A stretch of 64,000 bases of DNA from Myoxocephalus aenaeus (taxonomy: Eukaryota; Chordata; Actinopteri; Perciformes; Cottidae). Positions 11,861-23,468 of this stretch are shown in pieces; positions within the stretch are counted from its first letter, which is position 1, and each line of letters starts with the position of its first letter. Below the pieces are notes generated by a model that was given only the letters and a program-made list of their open reading frames with translations, had not been told where the DNA came from and ran no database searches. A program made the translations under genes and the position numbers. Location: contig JBAMJR010000002.1 of assembly GCA_038501785.1 (NCBI GenBank), forward strand, positions 1,293,001-1,357,000, given 5' to 3'.

Positions 11861-13906
11861 ACCATCAAATCCCCCCTCAAAGCAATTGAATCACAAAATG
11901 CTGTAAAAGTATCCCTCTAAATTTGCAGCTTGATCAAATCTTTCTCTATTCCTACGATGGTCCGCTGCGATTAGCCTGCATCTCCACGAACGCTGCTGCC
12001 CTATCCTCGTTTGACACACTACCCGCCTCCTCTGGTGCACCCAAGGTGTGCCAATGAATATTTCAGCGAGTCAAAATGGATATTACTCCGGAGTCAGATG
12101 TGCTGGCACAGGCAGCGGTACTACAGGTGGGGCATTAGTGCCAGGCACGCTGCGAGCCCAGGGGTAATGTATTGAAACATTACGGGCCCGGGTCACTCCA
12201 GGTCCTGTTTCTGTTCTGATCAGACAAGGTCACACGTGGGAGATCCAGCTGCAGCTAAAGAGGACTAAGGAGGGCAGCTACCACACGTATCTTTAGCTCC
12301 AAAACACCATCATTTTGTTTCCACCGTTTCATGTTTGGGCTCAATTCTGGGCTCTCTATTAGCTTTAGCATGGCGTTAGCATGCCGTTGTTTAGCATTCA
12401 CTAGCATGTGTTCCCTTAAGGTTGTCACGGACCTCAACTGCTTCATGTTAATATGGTTTGTCCTCGTTTTCACTAAGCACTCACAATCCCATCCTTCCGC
12501 CCACCTGCTTATGAATGATTAAAGTATGGTATAGCTAGCGCGCCGCCGCCGACTTGAAGCTAGACGGCAGGTTACTCATATCCGAGCTCCAGCTGCTTGT
12601 GTGTCACCCAGAGGGTTTTAGGCAATAGAGTCCTCACATGGCTCATCAAAAGATAAGCCTCTCTTTCAATTCCTGTATTCCAGCTGAGACCTCTCTTCCC
12701 ACAATTAGAAAGCGGAACACAGATTTTGCCTTTAACCAGTCGCTGTACACATACTGGTGCGTAAACCGCACATGAAAGAGCTTACTTCTTACCCCGGCGG
12801 TATTTCGGTGAAAGAAGGAAACGTGACACTGGGCTTTTGTATAAATCCCTAAAATCAACGCAGGCTTAACAAGTGAGAACATTGGACTTGGTAAACTGTG
12901 TAGCTGGGATTTTATAGGGATGTGCAGAGCACAGCAGCCATTATTTGGACATTAGAGGCACGATATCCTTGGCTACGAGCCGCGCTCAGGGTTTTACACG
13001 TCCCTCTGACTCCCATTCATAACAATAGGTCTTATCGACGGGTATCCATCTCCTTTCATGTCTCTCCTCAGGGACCAGACCAGCATCCTGAGTAATATCC
13101 CAGGCATCAACTGTGGTTATGCCAATTTATTTTCCATAAGACTATGTCAGTCAGGCTCAGATGCAATAAGCCAGCGCCGGCGGTAGAGACATCTGCAAAG
13201 TAAATAAGGCCTCTTTTCTGACACCACTAACGTGTGCCTGTGACTGCTGTCGCCATGGTATCGGCCGCGGGCTTTATTTTCTCACCGGTGTCGTCATGGC
13301 AGTGTGGGCCGATGTTAATCTTTCCTGCGGGTGTGACAGTTTGTGGTCGGGCCGAGTGGGACTCCAGCAGAGGGTGCGGTAAACCTGTCAGTCAGCTACT
13401 GTTTGGGCAGAGGACCAGGATGGAGGTTTGAGAAAACAAAAAGTGGGTTTTTAGACTAGTAAAGTTCAACTTTGACTCACAAACTTGTAATTCACGTATT
13501 TATTTTCCTTTTCTAGCTTCTGTTAACCGGTTGTTTACCTGCGTCCATCTCCAGAGACCCCGCGCCAGCAGCCTGTAATCCAAAGCTAAAACAACCGGCG
13601 GGCCACCGCGAGAGCACCAGTTAGAACGGACTAGATGTGGGCTTGTGAAAGCTCCTTTAGTCCTGCAGGAGCACTAATGTTATTCATCCAGAGAGGTAAC
13701 ATGGTATCCTAAAACAAGAGTCCCTTGTAGAGCATTGATAGTGGTCAGTTGGTGTTGTGTAAGAGCGCCGTCAGAATATGAAACACGTCTTTCTTTTCTC
13801 CACCTCTCTGTTTGTTCAGTTTGGTCTTGTTTCTCTCTCCTGAGGGAACCAGACCTGAGCGTGGCACACATCTGGGACCGGACAGCAGTTCTGGACTGGT
13901 CTAAAT

Positions 13907-13912
<6 letters not shown>

Positions 13913-13987
<75 letters not shown>
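13913..13987. repeat. (GT)n microsatellite
   Basis: This is a pure GT run of about 75 bp. Confidence 0.97.
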
Positions 13988-13989
<2 letters not shown>

Positions 13990-13990
<1 letters not shown>

Positions 13991-16900
13991 GGCACCTACT
14001 GTAGTGTGCACTGGGTGCTGGAGAGAATCCCGACTGTTTTCTTTTGCAGTAGCGTGCCCCGAGCAGGTTTACGTTGTAGCCGTGCCATATGCTCCGTAGG
14101 AAATGGGCTTTATTAATATGTTTAAGAGCACGTCGGGCTCCGGTGACTTATGGGCTAAGTAAGCCAATGTGAAGGTGCATTGTCGGCAACTTTTCACAAA
14201 TAAAAGCCGGGGTAAAAAGGAGGGGAGATGGAAAGAAAAACATTCTCTAGGGGCCCTGTGGAGCGACTGGTTCCAGGTCGGCTGCGGTGTGGGCGAGGGC
14301 CCGTTTCAGCCGGGCCCCTGCGTTCCAGGTGTTGCTTTTTAATTGGCAATTCCGTGAGCAATAAAGCATTTCGCGTACCTTCGCTTGTAAAGCGCTTTCA
14401 CTCCGTCTCCAAATGATGTAATTACCCCGGCGTCCCAGGCGAGAGGGCAGCCGGAGCGGGAGGCGTCTGCTCAGCGAGGAGCCGCTGAAGTGTGTTTTCA
14501 TTCACGAGTCCAAACACCATAAAGTCACGTAGTTGTTTGCACAATAAAGGTGCGCTTTTCATTTCACTTCAAGATGCCCCCATTGCTCTGCGTGAGTCTA
14601 ATATTTATGAAAACAAAACAAATATATAAACTATAGGCTGTCTTTGATGTATGAAGGGCAGCGGGGGACGCTTCTTCTTTGTGCCTGGACACAGATGGTG
14701 ATTTACTTTTTCTTTTTTTTGTCCAACATTAATTAACTTTTCTCGGTTTTCCTGAAGCTGCAGGAGCATATTCTTGCTTTCCTCACAGTTTGAGATTGAC
14801 TTCTTGAAAATGCTTTTCTGCCTTGGTTTGTGCTGCACAACAGCCGATCCAGGACGGGAGGTTTACAATTACAAAGAATGCTAATGAAGTCAGATAACCC
14901 ACGGAGCGATGTTATCGCGCCAATTTCTCCTGGAAGGGGATATTTAAAAAGAACCTATTTTCCTGTTTAGTCAGCGTGGAATTCCCTCTGAGACGCAGAA
15001 AGGGTCAAAAGCAGAGCCAAGTGTCTGCCGGCCGAGCGTGCGGAGACGTGTAACACTAACCTGAAGTCATTTGACTAAAACGGATCTCGCGATCCACCTG
15101 AGGATTGTGAACCTCCAGAACAAGTTCAGCCTGTCGGCTTGTGGCATGGAAACCTAAACTCCGCTTGATCAACATCTCCCACCGGTAGGTTGCATTCCAC
15201 TGGAGCTGTAGGACCAAATAGCTCAGCGTGGATGAAACAACACGGAGGGGAAAGTCAAGGAAACATTCTTCTCACATAAAGTCTACCTGGCAACGTTCGT
15301 GCGTATCAGACCTCCCCAGTGCCTGTCAGTATTCCAGCCGAGGCAACGCTGCCAAAAAACACAAAAACAAGCTGTTCGCTATCACTGCCGTTCCCATGGG
15401 AACAGGCCCGCAGAGGGTGTGCCCGCTCCGACACTCATCTGCGCAAACAGCGAGCGAGCCGACTCCCCAGGACGCCGCACAGACCGGGAGGTGGGTAAAC
15501 GGAGGAGGAGGGGGCACCGGGGGCCTCATGCTATCGGTGTTAGCGATTAGCTGGACCCGCTCGTGAAAAGTGCTACGAGGGGAAAAAGGATCAAGATTCC
15601 TGAGATGTCGGGCCTGCGGTGCTCATTCGCACACTTCCTCCCTAATAAAGAGCACACATTGCCGGCGGCTGGAGCCGCGGAGGGTCTGCGGCTCAGAGCG
15701 GAGAGGGGGAGAAGTAACAGCAGGAAGTCGAGCGGCTGGACGACAAACAAATAAATGCCAGCTCGCTTTGATCGGCCACGGCTACTTTAGTCACGCTAAA
15801 GAGGGAAAGTCAGTTTGACTTTGGTATCTTCAAAGGCATCACTTTGTTCTCGGCCTTCTTTTTTGGGCGGGAATTGGCTTGATTGTCAAGTTAGCCATCA
15901 GTGGGATTAGCGGCGCTCCTCACACCTCTGCTGCTCCGCCACAGGAGGCACGGACACCATATAATTAGTCTGGAGCTCATAGCTGCTCCAGTTTTGACCA
16001 AAAACAACAACACAATAAGTGAAAGGTCAAGTGTACGGTCAGAAGTTCACAGCCATACCTAAAAAGCAGAAATGCCAAAAAACATAAAATGAGTTCACTC
16101 ACAGAAACGGCCTACTTAAAAGTTGCTGGCTTTACTTTAACAAGATTGATTAAAGACAATAAAAATAAACGTGTGCGTCAGCCTGGGAGCACGAAACAAT
16201 GAGGATAGAAAACACACACTGTGTGGAGCAGTGTTTCCCAAACCTTTTTTTTTCTGGGGACCCACTTTGTAAAAATGACAAACGCGACCCAATTCCCAGA
16301 GAATGGCTGCTGGAGAGCGTTAGCATGCGCAGTGGGCTAGCAGGAACACTTTACCATATGATGCAGTCCCAACAACACAACACAGAATAAAAGGTCACTT
16401 CATGTGTCACGGCTGTCCATGTCTCTGAGCCGCCTTGCTGCTGTTTCGGTTACCTTGTTTACTGCTCTATGGGCAAGAGTTATTTTATACCCAGCAGGCA
16501 CACCTTTTTTTGTTTGCTTCATGCTCCACTGAGCAGCTCTCTTTACACAGCCATGGGTCAGAACCACCAGAACGTCTCTGTGTTCTGATAATATAAATCC
16601 TTATATTCTGTAGATATTCTTCATTGTATTACTCTTCATGTCTATTAAAGTTCAGGTTAGCGAGGTCAGTATAACACAGCTGTTGTGTCTATGAAATGTC
16701 CAGTTCTCAAGGGAAGTTAGTCACACGCCTGCGCACTTCAACACCCACAACTGTTTATCAGTATATTGACATTCTGGAAGCAGACTGGTCGTTGCACGTT
16801 CCAGTCTTGTGAGAAAAGATGAGAACACGGGATTCTCCTCCTCTTGACAGGATAGAGCGAATCAGATGTTAGGACGAGGCGAGACGAACCTGTGACGATA

Positions 16901-17220
16901 AACTGTGTATGAAAGGCCCCACTTCTGTTTGTGGGGCAGTTGTTCTTTTCCCAACCTGCGTGTTGCTGTACCACTCACTGCTTTTGCAATTGCAGCGCTT
17001 GCTACTTTACTTGTGATCATTTAGTAAATAAATTTAGAGAACGAGAGAAGTTGTTGAACTGAGTTCATCCAGGCATCCAATAATTGACACACGCTATCAG
17101 TTCCTTCAAGGTTCTTTTACTGTTTACACATTCCTGCTTTTACTAAGAACCCATTTGCTTCTTTTTTTGCTATCTAATTATCCATTTCATGATTGCAAAG
17201 CACCATGTAACTCTCTCCTA
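13990..17220. other. Gene-poor stretch
   Basis: No gene was recognised. Positions 15460-15720 are GC- and CpG-rich with short open frames but no recognisable domain. The transposon fragment at 16229 is listed separately. Confidence 0.4.
16229..16390 (+). mobile_element. 5' fragment of a hAT-like DNA transposon
   Basis: The segment begins CAGTGTTTCCCAAACC, a typical hAT terminal inverted repeat, and is followed by a T run and TGGGGACCCACTTTGTAAAA, an arrangement I know from fish non-autonomous hAT elements. No matching right end (GGTTTGGGAAACACTG type) was found nearby, so it appears truncated. The 3' limit is uncertain. Confidence 0.5.
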
Positions 17221-17230
17221 AATGTGCTCC

Positions 17231-17253
17231 ATGCAAATACTATGTATTTGCAT
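17231..17253. promoter_or_regulatory. Inverted pair of POU octamers (10-bp arms, 3-bp spacer)
   Basis: ATGCAAATAC and GTATTTGCAT are perfect reverse complements separated by TAT. Each arm holds one ATGCAAAT octamer. It resembles the palindrome at 11828-11860 but the flanks are unrelated. A role in transcription is inference. Confidence 0.4.
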
Positions 17254-17416
17254 AGTATTATTATGCCTGTGATTGTGTTTACCCTCTGTAGTTGTGTACC
17301 TCTGACTGCTCAAATGTGATAAAAAAAAGAGCTTTTCTCCCAGAGGAAAACACCCCGCTCTCTTAAGTGAGCAATAAATCTGGCACTTAGGAGGTGTGTG
17401 TGAGTGTGATAGTGTA

Positions 17417-17439
17417 TGTGTGTGTGTGTGTGTGTGTGT
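17417..17439. repeat. (TG)n microsatellite
   Basis: This is a short TG run of about 23 bp. Confidence 0.95.
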
Positions 17440-17879
17440 AAATGTACTCCGTGTGCTCAAGTCCAGAGCCTCCAGAGCTGTCAAATGTGTCCCGGCCCTG
17501 AAACATCCGTAACCCGTGACCCCCCGTGACTCCTGTTTTGTCCACGGCCCTCCAGGCCCCTCAGATATCCTCCAGTGGAACTCCCCCAGATGACAGACGC
17601 TCCTCTCCTCTCTGTTCCCTCCACGCCGCCCCGGTGGCCTTTGACCTCCCCAGCACCTCTGCATCTCCGCACGGCTGCCCTCGCATTCCAGCGAAGGCGC
17701 TGAAACCCGATCCCCGCGGTGAGCTCATCGCCCGGCACCGCTGAATCAAGAGTTAAATGATACCAAAAAACTGTGAGGGGGGAAAGAGAGAACTGAGAGA
17801 GAAGAAGGGAGGGAGGCAGCCGTCGGTGCAGGACAGGTCTGGAACTGGTTCTGTGTGTCTGCGCTCCTCGGTGGGGTTA

Positions 17880-18172
17880 AGTTACAGAGAGAGAAGGAGG
17901 AAGAGGAAGAAGAAACTGCTGGCGTCTTTGACTCCTCTCTGCCTTTGTCTGTCTCCGTTCTCCTCCTCGCCGGCCTGACCTACCGGTGCCTGCAGTTTCC
18001 TCTCGACACACTCCGGCGAGCGCTGCGCCGCTTTCAAGTTAACGACCCCCGTCGGTCTGGTCCTCGTTGTCCGGGAGCCGGGGAGCCGGGATGCGAGTGT
18101 AATGCTGCGAGGTCGCGCTCTCTGTCTCCGTTCTGCTCTGACCCGGCCATGACCACCAAGCGTCCGAAGACG
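17880..18172 (+). other. Candidate leader plus first coding exon (speculative)
   Basis: A GC-rich segment leads to an ATG at 18149 in fair context (GGCCATGA). The ATG is followed by eight codons, MTTKRPKT, and then a good splice donor, ACG|GTGAGC, with GT at 18173-18174 (phase 0). The upstream sequence has purine-rich and then CpG-rich composition, as in vertebrate promoter-proximal leaders. No downstream exon was identified and I do not know a protein that starts this way. The reading frame upstream of the ATG is also open, so the start is not fixed by a stop codon. Confidence 0.3.
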
Positions 18173-18206
18173 GTGAGCGTCCCTCTTTTTTAAACTGCCT
18201 GCCAGT

Positions 18207-18209
<3 letters not shown>

Positions 18210-18237
<28 letters not shown>
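18210..18237. repeat. (TG)n microsatellite
   Basis: A short TG run of about 28 bp lies about 40 bp after the candidate donor at 18173. Confidence 0.95.
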
Positions 18238-18239
18238 CT

Positions 18240-19255
18240 CCAGATAAAAAATGAATAATAAAAAATGTTTTACAAAGCTGTAGCTCAAATGTCACATCAC
18301 AGAATTGGAATTCACATCTCATATTGTGATGAGTACCATTAGGAAGCGTAATCACTGCAAACATAATTAAACCAATCAGCGTCGCTCTCTCAAGCTGAGT
18401 CTGGAGGACGACTGTAGTCAGGGAGGGAAAACGGGGGCTTTTAAGCCGAGAGCATCTCCAGCTGGAAGCAAAGATCAACTTCTAAAAGTTTTAAGAGTAC
18501 CATTGAATAAACCTTTTTAACCATGCATTATTCATGGTGGCCATGTTTCTTTCTAGTTCAGTGGCTGTTGTTCGCCGTGTCTGTCCCTGACCTCGTGCAC
18601 TTGTCTTGTCAACCTTTCGAGTGACAAATCCTTCTGAAGCAGCGTTTTAAACTGGATGAGGGTTTTAACGGCTGGCCTACAGCAGACACAAAACACACAT
18701 TATCATAAAAAAAAAAGAATATTGCATGAGTGCGGCGTTGTTTTGTAAATTCGGAACCGTTTACGTTGTGAAATCTCCCACAATCTCTTCTTTTTTAAAG
18801 CAGAAAGCCATTTAAAATAATTGTGAGCGTTTCCACCAATAACTTTGAAAATGTCTGAGGTGAAAGAGAAACAATTATCTGGAACACCTTTAGCAACGGT
18901 GCCATTATTTAAATGTCTGTGAAGTGCTCTATTGCTCCTCATAGCTTCTTTGGAAATAATGACATCGCTATGATCAAAAGCTTTATGGAAAACGAGGGCC
19001 CTGAACGCACCCTCATTTTATTTAGGTTTGTTCACACGTGTTACTGCACACACTGCCAGGCCTGCTAATGGATGAGCACACATCACTGCTCAAGGAGAAG
19101 GATGCAGTCATCAATATTCCATATTTTCTGGGGCTTTTAGCTGACATTTATTTGCCAAGAACATGATTAGAGAATTGATTTCAAGTCTGAAAAATAAATA
19201 GTGACTCACATTCAACAGCAAGGAAGTGGCAGGACTACAGTTCATTGAAAGTTTA
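18240..19255. other. Gene-free stretch, nothing recognised
   Basis: This is AT-rich sequence without a supported exon, RNA gene or repeat. Confidence 0.4.
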
Positions 19256-19258
19256 CAC

Positions 19259-19305
19259 CAGCGGTTCCCAATGATTTGTTTTTGTTGCAATCTCTGTGGC
19301 AACAT
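19259..19305 (+). mobile_element. hAT-like terminus next to a minisatellite
   Basis: CAGCGGTTCCCAATG matches the terminal repeat type of Charlie-like hAT elements. Only about 45 bp remain before the 13-bp tandem array begins, so the rest is missing or was replaced by the array. Confidence 0.4.
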
Positions 19306-19978
19306 GTGACGCTAACAAGTGAAGCCAACAAGTGACGCTAACATGTGACGCTAACTTGTGAAGCTAACATGTGAAGCTAACATGTGACACTAACAAGTGC
19401 GCAAACATGTGACACCAACAAGTGACGCTAACATGTGACGCTAACATGTGACGCTAACATGTGACGCTAACATGTGAAGCTAACATGTGACGCTAACAAG
19501 TGATGCTAACATGTGACGCTAACAAGTGACACTAACAAGTGCGCAAACAAGTGACACCAACAAGTGATGCTAACATGTGACGCCAACAAGTGACGCTAAC
19601 AAGTGACGCTAACAAGTGACGCTAACAAGTGCGCAAACATGTGACGCTAACAAGTGCCGCTAACGCGTGACGCCAACAAGTGATGCTAACATGTGATGCC
19701 AACAAGTGACGCTAACAAGTGCGCAAACAAGTGCGCAAACATGTGACGCTAACAAGTGCCGCTAACACGTGACGCCAACAAGTGATGCTAACATGTGATG
19801 CCAACAAGTGACGCTAACAAGTGACGCTAACAAGTGCGCAAACAAGTGCGCAAACATGTGACGCTAACAAGTGGTGCTAACAAGTGACGCTAACAAGTGA
19901 TGCTAACAAGTGACGCCAACAAGTAACGCCAACATGTGACGCTAACATGTGACGCTAACATGTGACGCTAACAAGTGA
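19306..19978. repeat. 13-bp minisatellite, about 52 copies
   Basis: The consensus unit is GTGACGCTAACAA, with variants GTGACGCTAACAT, GTGATGCTAACAT, GTGCGCAAACAA (12 bp) and GTGCCGCTAACRC. Every junction creates a CANNTG E-box (CAAGTG, CATGTG or CACGTG). A block of about 102 bp containing GTGCCGCTAAC then GTGATGCTAACAT is repeated (near 19654 and 19756), so the array also has higher-order structure. Confidence 0.97.
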
Positions 19979-19979
19979 G

Positions 19980-21190
19980 CAGCATCTTGTTGTTGGAGGC
20001 CCGCTGGCTACTGACAGCAGGTCCTGGAGCAGTACGACGATGTAACAATACTTCACCAGCAGGAGAGTGTTACTGAAGGGAAAGCAGAGAAGCTGTTTGT
20101 TTTTTAGACAGAACAAGTCATGTGAACACATCACTGTTGGCTCAGGGAACTTGTGCTGGACATGTTTCTCTATTCTAAGTTGTTTATTAATAAACCAAAC
20201 AATGAATTAGTTCAATAAGAAAAGGATTAATCAACAAGAGAAAGACAATCTTTCTAATAACTGTACTTCAGTGCAGTATTTCTTTCCAAAACGTGGCGGA
20301 GCAGAAGTGTAAATGACGTTTTCAAAATCTGTCACAATCACTGCAAATGTCATGCATCATCATTCGTGCATCACGTCTGAAAACACGCCACCGACGTGTC
20401 AGCGAGGGTGGCGGCTCGACGTAGGGAGCTTGAGCGTAGGGATCCTGAAAGGGAGCTGATCTCCTTTAATTGCTGCAGGGGACAGGCAGGTAGTCAGAAA
20501 CGGCTTCACATAGGAGCGCATGAATGAACGGATTCGACAGCTGGAATGTGTTTTTGTACGGGGTGTGGGGGGTGGGGGGGGGGGGGGCCACAGATTCAAG
20601 CTCTGCTTAAGACTGCCTGCCATTTAATAGTGAGAAAGAAAATCCTTATTTTGACTCACCATGTCTGACTGTATTAGATATACACTGTGGAGACAATAAA
20701 GGTTCAAGGTTTGTATTTGCCATTGGAATTATTGTGCAGGGCTCTGAGTCAACAGTTTAGAAAATAAAAACACACTATAATAAGAAAGAAAAAAAAATAT
20801 ATATAAAAACACTATACATAAGGTGGTAATATGTACAGAAAGGTGGTAATATGTAGACTTTTAGATATAGTTTTCTCAACAAAGGAGAGGGCAGATGTTA
20901 AATAACTGTAATAAATAGGCTAGTCCTGAGTGCTGTTCCTGGATGAGAAAAGAGGGGAAAGGGGAGAGTTATGTGAGTTATATGTGAATATTGCGAATTA
21001 TGATCGTGTTTTTTTAAAGTCTCGTTAACAGACTATTCTCAATAATGCAAACTTGAAGTCCACTGGAATTGATCAGCATCCTGGCAGGATATTGAATCAG
21101 TCCAACGGGCCTGCAGGACTCTCAGGGTCAGCTGACCGCAAGCAGCCAACTGGAGGCATGAATCAGACGTTGTCTGACGCTGGACCCGGG
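19980..21190. other. Gene-free stretch
   Basis: No gene was recognised. A G-rich run at 20560-20587 (GGGGG, TGT, GGGGGG, T, then 14 G) could form a G-quadruplex. The remainder is AT-rich with short A runs near 20790. Confidence 0.4.
20560..20587 (+). other. G-quadruplex-capable G run
   Basis: Three G tracts of 5, 6 and 14 bases are separated by TGT and T. The last tract is long enough to supply two stacks, which satisfies the usual four-tract rule. Homopolymer length may be uncertain. Confidence 0.7.
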
Positions 21191-21195
21191 GCAGA

Positions 21196-21199
<4 letters not shown>

Positions 21200-21229
<30 letters not shown>
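21200..21229. repeat. (GA)n microsatellite
   Basis: This is a GA dinucleotide run of about 30 bp. Confidence 0.95.
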
Positions 21230-21233
<4 letters not shown>

Positions 21234-21790
21234 GACTGCTTCATGGCCAACTGGAGACCCAGCACAAGGAGAAGCTTGTTCTCGCGCCGCCTCTCCGTTC
21301 TCTGGCCTGGAGCAGGAGGACACGGCCTCTCTGCATGAAAGAAAAATAGACTGAAACGCCAGAGGATAATGTGATTACAGGCCAACAGGAGAATGAAGGT
21401 TAATTGGAGTTAAGTGTCTATAAAAAAAAACGACCCTATATATATACACATCTGCACGTCAACCTCCTCTCTGCCAACGGGGCTTGGATTCTTACTGCCG
21501 CCTGTAGAATAAACACAGTCAAGAGTTCAGAAGGAATGCTGCCATTGTATATGTTCTGAGGGTAATACCTGGACGCCTGGAGTCCAGTCGTTATCAGATT
21601 ATATGCAATGGCTCAGACACGTGAAGAGAAAAACACGACGACTGATGTGAACAACATGGAGCTGCACAGTGACCTCGCTACGAGTATTCTGTGTCTGGAG
21701 GTGGACTGGAGCGCTTGTTTTCATCAAAGACCCCGGCGTCTTTAACGGTTTCACTGCGAGACCCCACCGGATGTCTGGCTCCTCACGGAT

Positions 21791-22064
21791 CTCTCAGGCC
21801 GAGCCAGCGCCCTACAAAGGGAACTCATCTCTCAGGCCGAGCCCAGCGCCCTACAAAGGGAACTCATCTCTCAGGCCGAGCCCAGCGCCCTACAAAGGGA
21901 ACTCATCTCTCAGGCCGAGCCCAGCGCCCTACAAAGGGAACTCATCTCTCAGGCCGAGCCAGCGCCCTACAAAGGGAACTCATCTCTCAGGCCGAGCCCA
22001 GCGCCCTACAAAGGGAACTCATCTCTCAGGCCGAGCCAGCGCCCTACAAAGGGAACTCATCTCC
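21791..22064. repeat. 39-bp minisatellite, about 7 copies
   Basis: The unit comprises CTCATCTCTCAGGCCGAG followed by CCCAGCGCCCTACAAAGGGAA, 39 bp when it has CCC and 38 bp when one C is missing. Copies are nearly identical, so the array is young. Because 39 is a multiple of 3, an open frame repeats a 13-residue peptide through the 39-bp copies. I see no sign that it is expressed. Confidence 0.97.
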
Positions 22065-22372
22065 ACTCTTGTGTGGGCCATCTCGTTCTTTCTGTCACTA
22101 GCGAAAGCTCATGGCCAAAAAGGTCGTCACCTTCCTAAAATAATGGCTCAAGTAATTTTTTCAGGTTTTTCAGAAAACACAAAAAACTTGACCAAATGTA
22201 ATATAGTGCACACCAGGCATACTGTAATACCGGTCACATTATGTTATGATTACTAATATTATTTTCCAGTGAGATTTTCATTGACAAAAATGCTAGCTTA
22301 AATGCTTAAATGTTAGCTTCAAAATGCCATTTTGTAAAGCTTGTACAATTGCCTAATGCTGCTTTCACACCA

Positions 22373-22952
22373 AACGCGGCGCGAATTTGACGTGCGACCA
22401 GATTACATGCGAAGTCATTGCACAGACGCGATAGGTTGCGAATTCGCGCGAGTTGAAATATCCCAACTCCGGCAGAGAAATCGCTGGACGCAGAGTTGCG
22501 TTAGACAATCAGCGTTGAGAATCTCCGCCCGTCACCCCCGCCGTCTTGCCGTTGCTGAATCAAACTGCTGCTGCTCCGCCTGAAGTAGCGCTGGTAGCGG
22601 CTTCATTCAGACGCTGTTGTGGGACTACGGATAATATTATGAACCCAGACACCATGGAGTTTGATGTTCCCACGTATGTGGAATTTACACAACAAGTATA
22701 AAGCAGAACTAGTGGTTATTTCCATGGTGGATGAAGGATACGGAGATAAGCAGACGCAGTTCCTGGAGGAGTCGGTGAAATTCACCGAGCTGTGTGCGGC
22801 TACGGATGATGTTATGAACCCAAACAAGAGGACGTTTTTTTCGGACTTCCACAACAAGTATAAAGCAGAACTAGTGGTTATTTCTTCCATGGTCGATAGC
22901 GGAAATGATAGCTTTGTTCATGGAGAGAAGCCACGCCCCCTTTGGTGTGAAC
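22373..22952. mobile_element. Non-autonomous DNA transposon candidate with imperfect TIRs and internal duplication
   Basis: TTTCACACCAAACGCGGCG at the left end pairs with CGCCCCCTTTGGTGTGAAC at the right end, with 17 of 21 positions matching as inverted repeats. Inside, a segment beginning CTACGGATAATATTATGAA (about 22622) recurs in diverged form from about 22799. Both carry the shared block ACAACAAGTATAAAGCAGAA followed by CTAGTGGTTATTTC (at about 22690 and 22851). The open frame across it (116 codons) could be a relic of a transposon protein, but no domain was recognised. Superfamily is uncertain; PIF/Harbinger is a guess. Confidence 0.5.
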
Positions 22953-23120
22953 ACCCTTTTATTGTCGAGCGAGTAAACTGCCACGGTAAACGGCAAAATA
23001 AAATGTCCTAAGTCACACTCTTGACAGGCCGTTATACTACAGGGGTAGAATCACATGATCTGTTCAACTGAGGATGGAGGAGATTTTACCAGTGGCCAGT
23101 ATCATGAGGAGATGATTTAA

Positions 23121-23139
23121 GAGAGAGAGAGAGAGAGAG
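23121..23139. repeat. (GA)n microsatellite
   Basis: This is a GA run of about 19 bp. Confidence 0.9.
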
Positions 23140-23434
23140 CTTGGTGTCGGCCCACCAGTAGAAAACAGCTTACCCCGGATGAATACAAATACATTGACGC
23201 TACTTACCTTTTCAAATGAAGCTTTGAATACCTGTCGTCAGATTTTATAATCACCCTGAAGAAATGTGAGAAATGTGATTTGGCGCTATTGTGGTTGTAT
23301 GAATATCATTCATGGTTCTGTTCGGTGGCTTTGAGACGGCACCTTTGTGTGCTGAATTGCAACAAATAACGGTTGAAGCCGGATATATTTCGTTTGATAA
23401 AAACATCTTGCGCACAGCAGCGAGGACTGGCCGC

Positions 23435-23468
23435 TGTGTGTGTGTGTGTGTGAGAGAGAAAGAGAGAC
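23435..23468. repeat. Compound (TG)n(GA)n microsatellite
   Basis: A TG run of about 18 bp passes directly into an AG/GA run. Confidence 0.92.

Larger units (their letters stand above)
9630..13900. other. Gene-poor stretch
   Basis: No gene was recognised. It contains the dispersed repeat copy at 11493-11540, the octamer palindrome at 11828-11860, and a GTTAGC/TTAGCATG-rich patch at about 12355-12410 that looks like decayed dispersed repeat. Confidence 0.4.

Noticed and set aside
17882..18478. A 198-codon minus-strand open frame
   Set aside because: It crosses a (TG)n run and a GC-rich block, has no known motif, and lies antisense to the better-supported candidate exon.
21669..22256. A 195-codon open frame with Pro/Ser-rich repeats
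   Set aside because: It follows from the 39-bp array; the flanking frame has no recognisable domain.
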